A stretch of DNA of 34,043 nt, from positions 1-34,043 of the forward strand of contig JAGBNF010000006.1 of assembly GCA_017634555.1 (NCBI GenBank), read 5' to 3'. A model generated the notes under the pieces. That model searched no databases and was not told the DNA's origin. It saw only the letters and a list, made by a program, of their open reading frames with translations. Positions 22,714 through 31,322 of the stretch are shown here, piece after piece. The stretch comes from Eubacterium sp. (GTDB lineage: Bacteria; Bacillota; Clostridia; Lachnospirales; Lachnospiraceae). The position numbers and the translations under genes are program-made. How positions within the stretch are numbered: position 1 is the first letter of the stretch; each line of letters starts with the position of its first letter.

Positions 22714-24666
22714 ATGAATGACATGATGAGAGAGCTCGTTGATATACTTAATAAGGCGTCGAAGGCTTACTATGCGGAAGATACCGAGATCATGAGCAAC
22801 TTCGAGTATGATAAGCTGTATGATGAGCTGGTTGCTCTTGAGAAGGAGACGGGCATTACGCTCTCTGATTCACCTACTATACATGTCGGCTATGAGGTTG
22901 TGAGCTCACTTCCGAAGGAGAAGCATCCTGCGCCGATGCTGTCACTGGATAAGACAAAGGGAGTAGATACACTCCGTGACTGGCTCGGAAGTCAGCCGGG
23001 ACTGCTCTCATGGAAAATGGACGGCCTCACGGTTGTTCTTACCTATGACGGAGGAGAGCTTGTAAAGGCTGTAACCAGAGGCAACGGAGAAGTGGGAGAG
23101 GTTATCACGGCAAATGCCAGAACCTTTAAGAATATCCCTCTCAGGATCGCATATAAGGGACATCTCGTTATCAGAGGTGAGGCAGTTATCAGCTATTCGG
23201 ATTTCGAAAGGATAAACAGTGAGATTCCCGAGACTGATGCAAAGTATAAGAATCCGAGAAATCTCTGCAGCGGTTCGGTAAGACAGCTGAATTCGGAGAT
23301 CACTGGTAAGAGAAGTGTCATGTTCTTCGCGTTCTCCATGGTGGATCCTGAGGACAGCGAGCTGATGGACAGCTTCGAGAATTCATTTAAGAAGAGATTT
23401 GAATTCCTGATGAGACAGGGCTTTCAGGTTGTTGAATATAAAGAGGTTACGGGAGAGAATATTGCAGATACCGTTAAGTGGTTTGCGGCTAAGCTTCCGG
23501 AAAATGATTTCCCGTCAGATGGACTTGTGCTTGTTTTAGAGGATGTTGCATACGGCAGGAGCCTCGGAATGACTGCTAAGTTCCCTAGAGATGCCATCGC
23601 ATTTAAATGGGCTGATGAAGAGGCAGAGACGGTGCTTACAGAGATTGAGTGGAGTCCTTCAAGAACAGGACTTATCAACCCTGTTGCTATCTTTGATCCG
23701 GTTGACCTTGAGGGTACCGAGGTGCGCCGTGCCAGCCTTCATAATATAAGCTATATCAAGGATATGAAGCTCGGTATAGGAGACAGGATAAAGGTCTATA
23801 AGGCTAATATGATCATTCCGCAGATATCGGAGAATCTTACATGTTCGGGAGAGCTTACGATACCTGATAAATGTCCTGCCTGCGGAGGCGAGACAGAGAT
23901 AAGAAACGAGAACGGAACGGAGACTCTGGTCTGCATTAATCCGGATTGTCCGGCAAAGAATATAAAGCTTTTCTCACTATTTGTTTCAAGAAATGCCATG
24001 AATATCGACGGCATTTCAGAGGCGACTCTCGAGAAGTTTATTGCAGAAGGATTCCTTCACGGACTTTCAGATATTTACAGATTATCCGAGCATCGTGACA
24101 GAATAGTATTACTTGAAGGCTTTGGTGAAAAGTCCTATAATAATATTTTAAGTTCCATAGATAAATCGAGAGAATGTTCCATGGCCGGATTCCTGTACGG
24201 ACTTGGTATTACGGGAGTCGGAGTGGCTAATGCGAAGCTTATTGTCAAGAGCTTCGGAAATGATTTCGATAAGATAATGAATGCAACCCGGGAAGAGCTC
24301 AGAGATATCGACCAGATAGGAGATGTCATCGCGGGCGATTTCACTGCATATATGTCGAATGAAAAGAATCGTGCAGAGATAGAGAAACTCAGAAAAGAGA
24401 TAACCTTTGTGATTGAAGAGAATAACAGTCCTCAGGATCTTGCGGGTAAGACCTTTGTTATCACAGGCTCGCTCGTAACCTTCCCTAACCGTGATGCACT
24501 TAAGAAGGTCATCGAGGATAGAGGCGGAAAGGTTTCGGGTTCGGTGAGTGCGAAGACAGACTATCTCATAAACAATGATATAAATTCAAATTCCTCCAAG
24601 AACAAAAATGCTAAGAAGCTTGGAGTGCCTATAATCACTGAGGAGGATTTCCTCGGTATGAAATAA
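22714..24666 (+). CDS. ligA: NAD+-dependent DNA ligase LigA
   Basis: LigA seals nicks in DNA using NAD+ during replication and repair. The 650-residue protein has the Ia domain (1-60: YYAEDTEIMSNFEYDKLYDE), the adenylation domain with KMDG (Lys101 the adenylated lysine), an OB domain (about 310-390), a four-Cys zinc finger (CPACGGE, then VCINPDCPAKN), helix-hairpin-helix repeats (about 430-570) and a C-terminal BRCT domain (about 575-650: LAGKTFVITGSLVTFPNRDA). It is slightly shorter than the usual 665-675 residues. GGAGG 11 nt upstream supports the ATG. It lies between rluF and metA in a same-strand run with short gaps. Confidence 0.97.
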   Translation: MNDMMRELVDILNKASKAYYAEDTEIMSNFEYDKLYDELVALEKETGITLSDSPTIHVGYEVVSSLPKEKHPAPMLSLDKTKGVDTLRDWLGSQPGLLSWKMDGLTVVLTYDGGELVKAVTRGNGEVGEVITANARTFKNIPLRIAYKGHLVIRGEAVISYSDFERINSEIPETDAKYKNPRNLCSGSVRQLNSEITGKRSVMFFAFSMVDPEDSELMDSFENSFKKRFEFLMRQGFQVVEYKEVTGENIADTVKWFAAKLPENDFPSDGLVLVLEDVAYGRSLGMTAKFPRDAIAFKWADEEAETVLTEIEWSPSRTGLINPVAIFDPVDLEGTEVRRASLHNISYIKDMKLGIGDRIKVYKANMIIPQISENLTCSGELTIPDKCPACGGETEIRNENGTETLVCINPDCPAKNIKLFSLFVSRNAMNIDGISEATLEKFIAEGFLHGLSDIYRLSEHRDRIVLLEGFGEKSYNNILSSIDKSRECSMAGFLYGLGITGVGVANAKLIVKSFGNDFDKIMNATREELRDIDQIGDVIAGDFTAYMSNEKNRAEIEKLRKEITFVIEENNSPQDLAGKTFVITGSLVTFPNRDALKKVIEDRGGKVSGSVSAKTDYLINNDINSNSSKNKNAKKLGVPIITEEDFLGMK

Positions 24667-24687
24667 TAACACCAGAGGTGATACGAA

Positions 24688-25617
24688 ATGCCAATAAGAA
24701 TTGATAATGATCTGCCTGTAAAGAAAATACTGGAAGATGAGAATATATTTGTAATGGACGAGGCTCGTTCAAACAGTCAGGATATCCGTCCGATAGATAT
24801 TCTGATACTTAACCTGATGCCTCTTAAGGAGGATACGGAGCTCCAGCTTCTCAGAAGCCTTTCAAATACTCCGCTTCAGGTAAATATAACATTTGTAAGA
24901 ACGCTTTCTCATGAGAGCAAACATACATCACGCGAACATCTTGAAAGATTCTATTCCAATTTCCGCGAAGTGAAACAGCATAAGTGGGACGGAATGATCA
25001 TCACAGGTGCGCCTGTTGAAAAGATGGAATTTGAAGAAGTCGAATATTGGGATGAGCTTACAAAGATAATGTATTGGGCATCAAAAAATGTAACGTCCAC
25101 ATTTCATATATGCTGGGGCGCTCAGGCTGGACTCTATTATCATTACGGAATTAAGAAGCATGAGCTTCCTAAGAAGCTTTCCGGAATATATGAGCATTTC
25201 ACAATGCATAAGAGCAGAGAGCTTGTAAGGGGCTTTGATGATACATTTCTTGCACCTCACTCAAGATACACAGGTATCGATGCAGAGGCGGTAAGAAAGC
25301 ATCCGAACCTTATGATCCTTGCCGATTCGGCAGACTGCGGACCATATATAATCGTGGGTGATGAAGGAAAGAACATTTTTGTGACAGGACATCCTGAATA
25401 TGATACCCTGACACTTGATCAGGAATATCACAGAGATATCGGGAAGGGGATTAATCCCGATATTCCGGTAAATTATTATCCGGGCGATAATCCTGATAAT
25501 AAGCCGGTTAAATCATGGCGCTGTCATGCAAATACTCTGTATACGAATTGGCTCAATTATTACGTATATCAGAGCACACCGTATGACTGGACGTCCAGAG
25601 TTACGGATAACAGCTGA
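24688..25617 (+). CDS. metA: Homoserine O-acetyltransferase (MetA family)
   Basis: MetA activates homoserine by O-acylation in methionine synthesis. The 309-residue sequence has catalytic Cys142 (HICWGAQAG), His235 and Glu237 (TGHPEYD), with normal family numbering. Position 111 is Glu (GAPVEKMEF), where the succinyl-CoA-using E. coli enzyme has Gly. Published work on MetA from Bacillus cereus and others links Glu111 to acetyl-CoA use, so acetyltransferase is the better name despite frequent annotation as succinyltransferase. AGAGGTGAT lies upstream of the ATG. There is no room for a SAM riboswitch or T-box in the 21-nt gap after ligA, so it is read with ligA or from within it. Confidence 0.95.
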   Translation: MPIRIDNDLPVKKILEDENIFVMDEARSNSQDIRPIDILILNLMPLKEDTELQLLRSLSNTPLQVNITFVRTLSHESKHTSREHLERFYSNFREVKQHKWDGMIITGAPVEKMEFEEVEYWDELTKIMYWASKNVTSTFHICWGAQAGLYYHYGIKKHELPKKLSGIYEHFTMHKSRELVRGFDDTFLAPHSRYTGIDAEAVRKHPNLMILADSADCGPYIIVGDEGKNIFVTGHPEYDTLTLDQEYHRDIGKGINPDIPVNYYPGDNPDNKPVKSWRCHANTLYTNWLNYYVYQSTPYDWTSRVTDNS

Positions 25618-25644
25618 GAATAATTAAAGGTATGGGAGGTATTT

Positions 25645-27246
25645 ATGTTAGCAGACAACAAGATCTGGGTAGCGGTAAACGATGCTGGGGAAAGAATCTA
25701 TCTTGAGCCTAAGTATGCAAACAGACACGGACTTATTGCGGGTGCAACCGGAACAGGTAAGACCGTAACATTGAAGGTACTTGCAGAGAGCTTTTCAAAT
25801 ATGGGAGTTCCTGTATTCATGGCTGATGTAAAGGGCGATATAGCAGGCATTTCAGCTCCGGGTGTTACATCCGAAGATATGGAAAAGCGTATTGAGAGAT
25901 TCGGCCTTGCCGATGAGGGCTTCAGCTTTGAAGGATGTCCTGTAACCTTATGGGATATATACGGAGAGAAGGGTATCCAGCTTAGAACAACAATCTCTGA
26001 AATGGGACCGCTGCTTCTTGCAAGACTTATGGATCTGAACGATCTTCAGTCGGATATTCTGTCGATCGTATTCAAGATTGCCGATGATAATAATCTGCTC
26101 CTTATAGATACTAAGGATCTTAAGGCAATGCTTAATTATGTGTCCGAAAACAACAAGGAGTTCGAGGCTGAGTACGGAAAGATGAGCCCGACTTCCATAG
26201 CTGCTATCGTAAGAGCGCTTGTTGCTCTTGAAGTTGCCGGCGGAGATAAGTTCTTCGGAGAGACAGCACTCAATATAACAGACTGGTTCACATACGGCTC
26301 CAACGGTAAGGGAATGATCAACATTCTTGACAGTGAGAGTCTTATAAATAACGGAAAGCTTTACTCAACATTTCTTCTGTGGCTCCTTTCGGAGCTGTTT
26401 GAGAGACTTCCTGAGGTGGGAGACCTCGATAAGCCGAAGATGGTATTCTTCTTTGATGAGGCACATCTGCTCTTCAACGGAGCACCTAAGGCTCTTCTCG
26501 AGAAGGTTGAGCAGGTTGTAAAGCTTATCAGATCAAAGGGAGTAGGAGTTTACTTCTGTACACAGAATCCTAAGGATATTCCTGACGGTGTTCTGGCACA
26601 GCTCGGAAACAAGATACAGCATGCACTTCATGCTTATACACCTTCAGATCAGAAGGCAGTTAAGGCAGCAGCTGATTCCTTCAGAGCTAATCCGGATTTC
26701 AAAACATATGATACTATACTCAATCTCGGAACCGGTGAAGCAGTCGTATCCTTCCTTCAGGACGGCGGTGTTCCGGGAATGGCAGAGAAGGCTTATATAC
26801 TTCCTCCACAGTGCAGCTTCGGCAGCATTGATGACAGTAAGCGTGACAACCTCGTTAAGAGCAGCATGCTTTACAGCAAGTATTATGAGTCTATAGATCC
26901 TGATTCAGCTTATGAATTCCTTCTTCGCCGCGGAGTAGAGATGGCTGAGGCTGCCGAGCAGGCAAGAGCCGAAGCTGAGGCTGCAAAGATCAAGGAACGT
27001 GAAGAGAAGGAAGCAGCAAAGGCTGCAGAAAAGGCTGAGAAGGAAGCTGAAAGAGAAAAAGCAAGAGAAGAAGCGGCTAAGAAGAGAGCTGCGAAGTCGG
27101 TCGGCAATGCTGTTACAGGTACTGTCGGCAGAGAAGTGGGCAAGAATCTGGGCAAGAAGTTCGGCAAGTTCGGAAAGACTCTCGGCGGAAATGTGGGAGC
27201 AAGCCTAGGACGTGGGCTTTTCTCAACACTTTTCAGATCTAAATAG
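25645..27246 (+). CDS. DUF853 / HerA-like P-loop ATPase (YjgR family)
   Basis: This 533-residue cytoplasmic ATPase belongs to the HerA/FtsK-related DUF853 group. Walker A is GATGTGKT (33-40), Walker B is KMVFFFDEAHLLF (about 264-276), and a sensor-like stretch GVGVYFCTQNPKDIPDGVLA follows. The C-terminal part has a long Ala/Glu/Lys coiled-coil helix (about 430-490) and a Gly-rich amphipathic tail (VGNAVTGTVGREVGKNLG), which is typical of the family and may bind membrane or oligomerise. Function is unknown; HerA relatives move along DNA, but here there is no NurA partner. GGGAGG 6 nt upstream sets the start. Last gene before the terminator at 27279. Confidence 0.9.
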   Translation: MLADNKIWVAVNDAGERIYLEPKYANRHGLIAGATGTGKTVTLKVLAESFSNMGVPVFMADVKGDIAGISAPGVTSEDMEKRIERFGLADEGFSFEGCPVTLWDIYGEKGIQLRTTISEMGPLLLARLMDLNDLQSDILSIVFKIADDNNLLLIDTKDLKAMLNYVSENNKEFEAEYGKMSPTSIAAIVRALVALEVAGGDKFFGETALNITDWFTYGSNGKGMINILDSESLINNGKLYSTFLLWLLSELFERLPEVGDLDKPKMVFFFDEAHLLFNGAPKALLEKVEQVVKLIRSKGVGVYFCTQNPKDIPDGVLAQLGNKIQHALHAYTPSDQKAVKAAADSFRANPDFKTYDTILNLGTGEAVVSFLQDGGVPGMAEKAYILPPQCSFGSIDDSKRDNLVKSSMLYSKYYESIDPDSAYEFLLRRGVEMAEAAEQARAEAEAAKIKEREEKEAAKAAEKAEKEAEREKAREEAAKKRAAKSVGNAVTGTVGREVGKNLGKKFGKFGKTLGGNVGASLGRGLFSTLFRSK

Positions 27247-27278
27247 TTTGAATCTAAATAATTCGATATGATTTAAAG

Positions 27279-27307
27279 GTGTGTCAGGTGATTCCTGACA
27301 CACTTTT
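27279..27307 (+). terminator. Terminator after the DUF853 gene
   Basis: A perfect 10-bp stem, GTGTGTCAGG (27279-27288) with CCTGACACAC (27294-27303), closes a 5-nt loop and is followed by TTTT. It ends the rluF-ligA-metA-DUF853 run and separates it from the cation transporter gene. Confidence 0.85.
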
Positions 27308-27331
27308 AGAATTTATAGAAGGTGTATTATT

Positions 27332-28441
27332 ATGGATAACAGAGATAAAACGATAATCCAAACCAGTATAATAGGAATAGTAGTGAATCTTTTTCTGACG
27401 GTATTTAAGGCTGTTACGGGACTGCTTGCAAACTCTATCGCTATAATCCTTGATGCTGTAAATAATCTGTCAGATGCGCTTTCTTCGGTTATTACGATCG
27501 TGGGAACGAAGCTTGCATCCAAGAAACCGGATAAGAAGCATCCTCTGGGACACGGACGAATAGAATACCTCAGTGCTATGCTTGTGGCGGCAATTATTCT
27601 CTATGCAGGTATTACATCGCTGATCGAATCTATAAAGAAGATAATTAATCCTGAGAAGGCTGAATATACGGCAGCATCCATAATTATCCTTATAGTGGCG
27701 GTTATCACCAAGGTCATCCTTGGAACATATGTCAAGAAAAAGGGTAAAGAGGTTAATTCCGGTTCGCTTGCTGCATCAGGACAGGATGCACTGTTTGATG
27801 CGATTATATCCATTTCGGTTCTGCTTTCTGCAGTAGTATATATGATCTTCGATGTTTCTCTTGAAGCCTATGTTGGCGTAATCATATCGGCAGTTATCAT
27901 TAAAGCCGGTATTGAGATGATGAGTGAGACTGTCAGTGATATACTGGGCAGAAGACCTGATCCGGAAATGACGGCTGAAATAAAAAGGCTTATCAACGAA
28001 GAGCCTGAGGTCAGAGGAACCTATGATCTGTTCATAAACAATTACGGACCTGACAGGAACTATGCCAGCTGTCATGTTGAGCTTCGTGATGATATGACAG
28101 TCGATGAGGTAGATAATCTCACAAGGCGTATTCAGGCGAGAGTGTTCCGTGAGATGGGAGTAGTTCTTACGGGAGTAGGAGTGTATTCCTATAATACAAA
28201 GGACGACGAGGCAGCAGCCATCAGAAACAATATTCAGAGTATGGTCATGTCCCATGAATGGGCTATCCAGATGCATGGCTTCTATGTAAATCTGGAGGAG
28301 AAAACACTTCGATTTGATGTGGTACTTGACTTTGGCATTGACTATGCGGATGCAATAAAAACCCTAAAGAAAGAATTGTCTGAAAAATATCCGGGTTATA
28401 ACATCGATATAACAACTGACGTATACATTTCTGATATTTAA
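27332..28441 (+). CDS. Cation diffusion facilitator (CDF) metal transporter
   Basis: CDF proteins export divalent metals in exchange for protons. The 369-residue protein has about six membrane segments (roughly residues 8-205), with HPLGHGRIEYLSAM after TM2, and a cytoplasmic domain with VRGTYDLFINNYGPDRNYAS and CHVELRDDMTVDEVDNL. A further C-terminal extension (about 300-369) looks like a second small ferredoxin-like unit. The transport site reads Asp41-x3-Asn45 in TM2 and Asp152-x3-Asp156 in TM5. It has no histidine, unlike zinc exporters, which favours Mn2+ or Fe2+; this is inference. It starts 24 nt after the previous terminator with GAAGG upstream. Confidence 0.92.
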   Translation: MDNRDKTIIQTSIIGIVVNLFLTVFKAVTGLLANSIAIILDAVNNLSDALSSVITIVGTKLASKKPDKKHPLGHGRIEYLSAMLVAAIILYAGITSLIESIKKIINPEKAEYTAASIIILIVAVITKVILGTYVKKKGKEVNSGSLAASGQDALFDAIISISVLLSAVVYMIFDVSLEAYVGVIISAVIIKAGIEMMSETVSDILGRRPDPEMTAEIKRLINEEPEVRGTYDLFINNYGPDRNYASCHVELRDDMTVDEVDNLTRRIQARVFREMGVVLTGVGVYSYNTKDDEAAAIRNNIQSMVMSHEWAIQMHGFYVNLEEKTLRFDVVLDFGIDYADAIKTLKKELSEKYPGYNIDITTDVYISDI

Positions 28442-28460
28442 TTGAACACTAAGATAACAA

Positions 28461-28501
28461 AAAACGCCCCCGGTAATCATCTTACCGGGGGCGGAGGTTT
28501 T
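28461..28501. terminator. Strong bidirectional terminator
   Basis: CGCCCCCGGTAA (28465-28476) pairs perfectly with TTACCGGGGGCG (28482-28493) around a 5-nt loop. Going left on the minus strand the stem is followed by TTTTTTG, an excellent tail for the small gene at 28527-28862. On the plus strand GAGGTTTTATT follows and can end the CDF transcript. Confidence 0.9.
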
Positions 28502-28526
28502 ATTGATATATCATTGCTGCATCAGT

Positions 28527-28862
28527 CTATGCTTCTTCAACAGGTGCAGGAGCAGGGCTGTTCTTGATAAACTCACCGATCTCAGCTTTGATCGTCTCAA
28601 GAAACTCAGGTGTTAATTCACCTTCCTTCAATTTTTCCCATGTTTTCTTTGCTGCTGCTGCGATAGTAGGATCGAGAAGCTCCTCGTTATCCTTGTAATG
28701 ACCATATCCACGGAATTTGCTTGAATACTGAGCAACTTCCTGACCCATCATGCAAACCCATACCTTCACTGTAGGTTCACCCTCATGGATGTTGTTACGT
28801 GGACGAAGGTCTATTGACCATGTGTCATCTTCATAGACTGTGCTGCGATTATCGTTTCCCAT
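28527..28862 (-). CDS. Small conserved-looking protein of unknown function
   Basis: I do not recognise this 111-residue protein. It begins MGNDNRSTVYEDDTWSIDLR and continues with VKVWVCMMGQEVAQYSSKFR, an N-terminal half likely to be beta-stranded. The second half is helical (DPTIAAAAKKTWEKLKEGEL, FLETIKAEIGEFI) and ends in Pro/Ala/Glu. There is no signal peptide or membrane segment, so it is probably cytoplasmic. The frame is open to 28895, but the minus-strand GAGGAGGT sits ideally before the ATG at 28862. It has its own strong promoter and a strong terminator, so it is a monocistronic, probably well expressed gene. Confidence 0.8.
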   Translation of the reverse strand: MGNDNRSTVYEDDTWSIDLRPRNNIHEGEPTVKVWVCMMGQEVAQYSSKFRGYGHYKDNEELLDPTIAAAAKKTWEKLKEGELTPEFLETIKAEIGEFIKNSPAPAPVEEA

Positions 28863-28929
28863 ACAAAGTAACCTCCTCGTTCTATAGTGGATCATTATGT
28901 AGTTTTATGCTTCGAAAAAAGCTAATATA

Positions 28930-28958
28930 ACTATACTAGATTTAATACTATATTTCAA
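28930..28958 (-). promoter_or_regulatory. Strong promoter of the small unknown gene
   Basis: On the minus strand TTGAAA (plus 28953-28958), a 17-bp spacer and TATAGT (plus 28930-28935) form a near-consensus sigma-A promoter. Transcription would start near 28923, giving a leader of about 60 nt before the ATG at 28862. Confidence 0.8.
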
Positions 28959-28989
28959 CCGAATAGGGGTATAAAAATAGTCAGAAAAT

Positions 28990-30177
28990 TTATTTTTTCA
29001 GCCTCTTAAGAATATCTTCAACATGCTTTAATGTATAGTTAATATCCTCCTCGGTAGTGTCTCTCCCGAGGGTGAAACGAACCGAGCTTTCGGCATCTTT
29101 TTTACTGAGTCCGATGCCCGTAAGAACGTAAGACGGATCGGTGGCACCGGAGCTGCAGGCCGAGCCTGCCGAAGCAGCGATACCTGCCATATCAAGAAGT
29201 ATAAGTATCGATTCGCCGTTGATTCCCCTGAAGCAGATGTTCAGATTTCCCGGAAGTCTTTTTATTACATCGGGAGTTCCGTTAAGCTCAATCGAAATAC
29301 CGTTCAGCTCAGGAATCTCAGGCAGTCTCATCAGTTTACCGAGCATGTAGGATTTAAGAGAAGATATCCTTCGTTCGTCCTCATCCATTCTTGAATGGGC
29401 AATCGCTGCGGCCTTTGCCATAGCTGTGATGCCTGCGGTATTTTCTGTACCGGCTCTGTGGTTCCTTTCCTGAGAACCTCCGTGTATCAGACTGTCAATC
29501 TCAAGGTTCCTTCTGATATATAAAAATCCGGTTCCCTTAGGTCCGCCGAATTTATGTCCGCTGGCAGACAGCATATCGATTCCGTCCTGCTTTACATCTA
29601 TCGGAATATGAAGATAAGCCTGTACCGCATCGGTGTGGAAGAGTGATCCCTTCTGATGCGCAAGCTCAGCGGCTTCTCTGATAGGTTCTATAGTACCGAT
29701 CTCATTATTGGCGGCCATTATGGATACGAGTACAGTCTCACTGTCAATGGCGCGCTTCAGCTGAGCAAGGTCGATAAAGCCCTCCTTATCTACAGGAAGA
29801 TATGTGATCCTGAAACCTCGCTGTTCGAGATATCTGCAGGTCTTAAGGACTGCAGGGTGCTCGATGGAAGAGGTGACGATATGATTGCCCTTTCCGGCAC
29901 GCAGGGCAGCCTCGGCAGTTCCGATAAGCGCCCAGTTGTCCGACTCGGTACCTCCCGATGTAAAGAAGATGGTATCCATCTCTGTATTAAGCGTTTTTGC
30001 GATAGTGCGTCTTGCTTCGTTTATAGCTTCTCTTGCGTGAGTAGCACTGTCGTAGACTGCAGATGGATTTCCATATTCATCCTTCAGCATGCGGTACATT
30101 TCAGCTGCTGCTTCAGGATACATAGGAGAGGTTGCAGCGTAATCCAGATATACAGTTTTCTTTGTTTTATTATCCAA
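28990..30177 (-). CDS. nifS: Cysteine desulfurase, NifS/IscS family
   Basis: This PLP enzyme takes sulfur from cysteine for Fe-S clusters or thio-modified tRNA. The 395-residue sequence shows YLDYAATSP at the N-terminus, FTSGGTESDNWAL, SSIEHPAV, PLP-binding Lys209 in SASGHKFGGPKGTG, and catalytic Cys341 in GSACSSGATDPSYVL. The start is TTG (plus 30175-30177), with AGGAG about 8 nt before it. It follows the PHP phosphatase gene by 46 nt on the same strand, so the two probably share the promoter at 31123-31151. No IscU or thiI neighbour is in the window, so its sulfur acceptor is not evident from context. Confidence 0.95.
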   Translation of the reverse strand: MDNKTKKTVYLDYAATSPMYPEAAAEMYRMLKDEYGNPSAVYDSATHAREAINEARRTIAKTLNTEMDTIFFTSGGTESDNWALIGTAEAALRAGKGNHIVTSSIEHPAVLKTCRYLEQRGFRITYLPVDKEGFIDLAQLKRAIDSETVLVSIMAANNEIGTIEPIREAAELAHQKGSLFHTDAVQAYLHIPIDVKQDGIDMLSASGHKFGGPKGTGFLYIRRNLEIDSLIHGGSQERNHRAGTENTAGITAMAKAAAIAHSRMDEDERRISSLKSYMLGKLMRLPEIPELNGISIELNGTPDVIKRLPGNLNICFRGINGESILILLDMAGIAASAGSACSSGATDPSYVLTGIGLSKKDAESSVRFTLGRDTTEEDINYTLKHVEDILKRLKK

Positions 30178-30223
30178 CGATAAACTCCTCTGTTATCATT
30201 TAAAATGTGCGGCTCCCCGATAG

Positions 30224-31084
30224 TTACGGAAGAGTGACGAAGGTCGGCTTAAGCTGACTGTAGGTGCAGTAGTACTTAAAGCCCAGTGACTTGGCAAGCT
30301 TTGCCGCATCGCTGAAGCTGTAGCCGAGATGAATGTTATCGTGTGCGTCGCTTCCGAAGGTGAGAATCTCACCGCCCAGCTCCTTATAAAGCTTCAGTAT
30401 CTCAATGTGTGGATGGGCATAGTCCATACCTCTGTAAAGACTGCCGGTATTTATCTCGATACCCTTGCCTGAAGAAATAATCTCCCTCAGGATGGCTTCG
30501 ATAACATCCATGTATTTTCTTACATTTATTTCTGCTTCTCGCTTAGGACCCGGTCCGTATCTGAAAATGTAGTCGAGATGACCGTATACGCAGTAGTCCT
30601 TGAAATGTTCTACGGTGTAAAGCATTTCCTCGAAGTATTTTCTGTAAGCTGATTCAGGCTCCTTATCTTCCCAGAAATCCGGATAATATGGATCCAGCTC
30701 TTCAACGAAGTGGGTGGAGCATATTATGAAGTCGAGCTCCGGATGATCGGCACTGAAGTTCATAAGCTTCTCACAGGTTGTAGGCATTACACCCTGTTCG
30801 ATACCTATACGGTAGTCGAAGGTTTCGCCCGGAGAAAGCATTTCCGAGGTCCCGTTTCCAAGTTCTTCCTTCAGCTTTACAAGAGCAGGGAAGTACTTAT
30901 CAAAATCCAGATTAAAATCCGTGCCGTCGGGAAGCGGAGGATGGTCGAGATCGTTATGATCCGTAAGACATAAGGACGTAAGTCCTGCTTTTTTGGCTGC
31001 GTTTATGATATCGGCTATCGGAGTCTCGCAGTCTCCCGAGAAGAGAGAGTGGAGATGATAGTCAGGAATAGGATTGTAGCTCAT
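30224..31084 (-). CDS. PHP-domain phosphoesterase, histidinol-phosphatase (HisK/HisJ)-like
   Basis: This 286-residue protein is of the PHP family. Metal-site motifs are DYHLHSLFSGDCETP (His10, His12), LCLTDHNDLDHPP (Asp42-His43), a Glu in GIEQGVM, FIICSTHFVE, VYGHLDYIFR, GIEINTGSLYRG and ILTFGSDAHDNIHLGY. This matches the histidinol-phosphatase HisK/HisJ group, which acts on L-histidinol phosphate in histidine synthesis. No other his gene is nearby, and such proteins often dephosphorylate other substrates, so the specific reaction is uncertain. The minus-strand ATG is preceded by AAAGGG. It is the first gene of a two-gene unit with the cysteine desulfurase. Confidence 0.88.
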   Translation of the reverse strand: MSYNPIPDYHLHSLFSGDCETPIADIINAAKKAGLTSLCLTDHNDLDHPPLPDGTDFNLDFDKYFPALVKLKEELGNGTSEMLSPGETFDYRIGIEQGVMPTTCEKLMNFSADHPELDFIICSTHFVEELDPYYPDFWEDKEPESAYRKYFEEMLYTVEHFKDYCVYGHLDYIFRYGPGPKREAEINVRKYMDVIEAILREIISSGKGIEINTGSLYRGMDYAHPHIEILKLYKELGGEILTFGSDAHDNIHLGYSFSDAAKLAKSLGFKYYCTYSQLKPTFVTLP

Positions 31085-31122
31085 TTTTTTAACCCTTTCT
31101 GCATATGCTTTTAAGTTAATTA

Positions 31123-31151
31123 AGTATAACTCAAAGTAAACATAAAATCAA
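31123..31151 (-). promoter_or_regulatory. Promoter of the PHP phosphatase - nifS unit
   Basis: On the minus strand TTGATT (plus 31146-31151), 17 bp and TATACT (plus 31123-31128) form a good sigma-A promoter. The expected start lies about 30 nt before the PHP ATG. It diverges from the gap promoter 60 bp to the right. Confidence 0.7.
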
Positions 31152-31208
31152 AAATCATTTAGATTCTCTTAATAATCCTTGGAATAAGTCAAAAACTGCT
31201 TTTTTAAG

Positions 31209-31237
31209 TTGAAATTTTTGTGAAAAGTAGTTATTAT
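31209..31237 (+). promoter_or_regulatory. gap: Strong gap promoter
   Basis: TTGAAA (31209-31214), a 17-bp spacer and TATTAT (31232-31237) form a near-consensus promoter. Transcription would start near 31244, leaving a leader of about 80 nt in which CCGTGG and CCGCGG can pair. The ATG at 31239, in frame with gap, falls at or before the transcription start and so cannot be the gap start. Confidence 0.8.
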
Positions 31238-31322
31238 TATGGCAGGCTCGCCGTGGAAGGTATGCTATTTCCAAACCGCGGTGGACGTATTAATCTACAT
31301 TTTTATAGGAGGATTTAACAAA

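Noticed and set aside
24667-24687. SAM riboswitch or T-box for metA
   Set aside because: The gap is only 21 nt and holds just a ribosome-binding site.
31239-31322. Longer gap start at the ATG at 31239
   Set aside because: It abuts the -10 box and would precede or coincide with the transcription start; the conserved protein and AGGAGG point to 31323.
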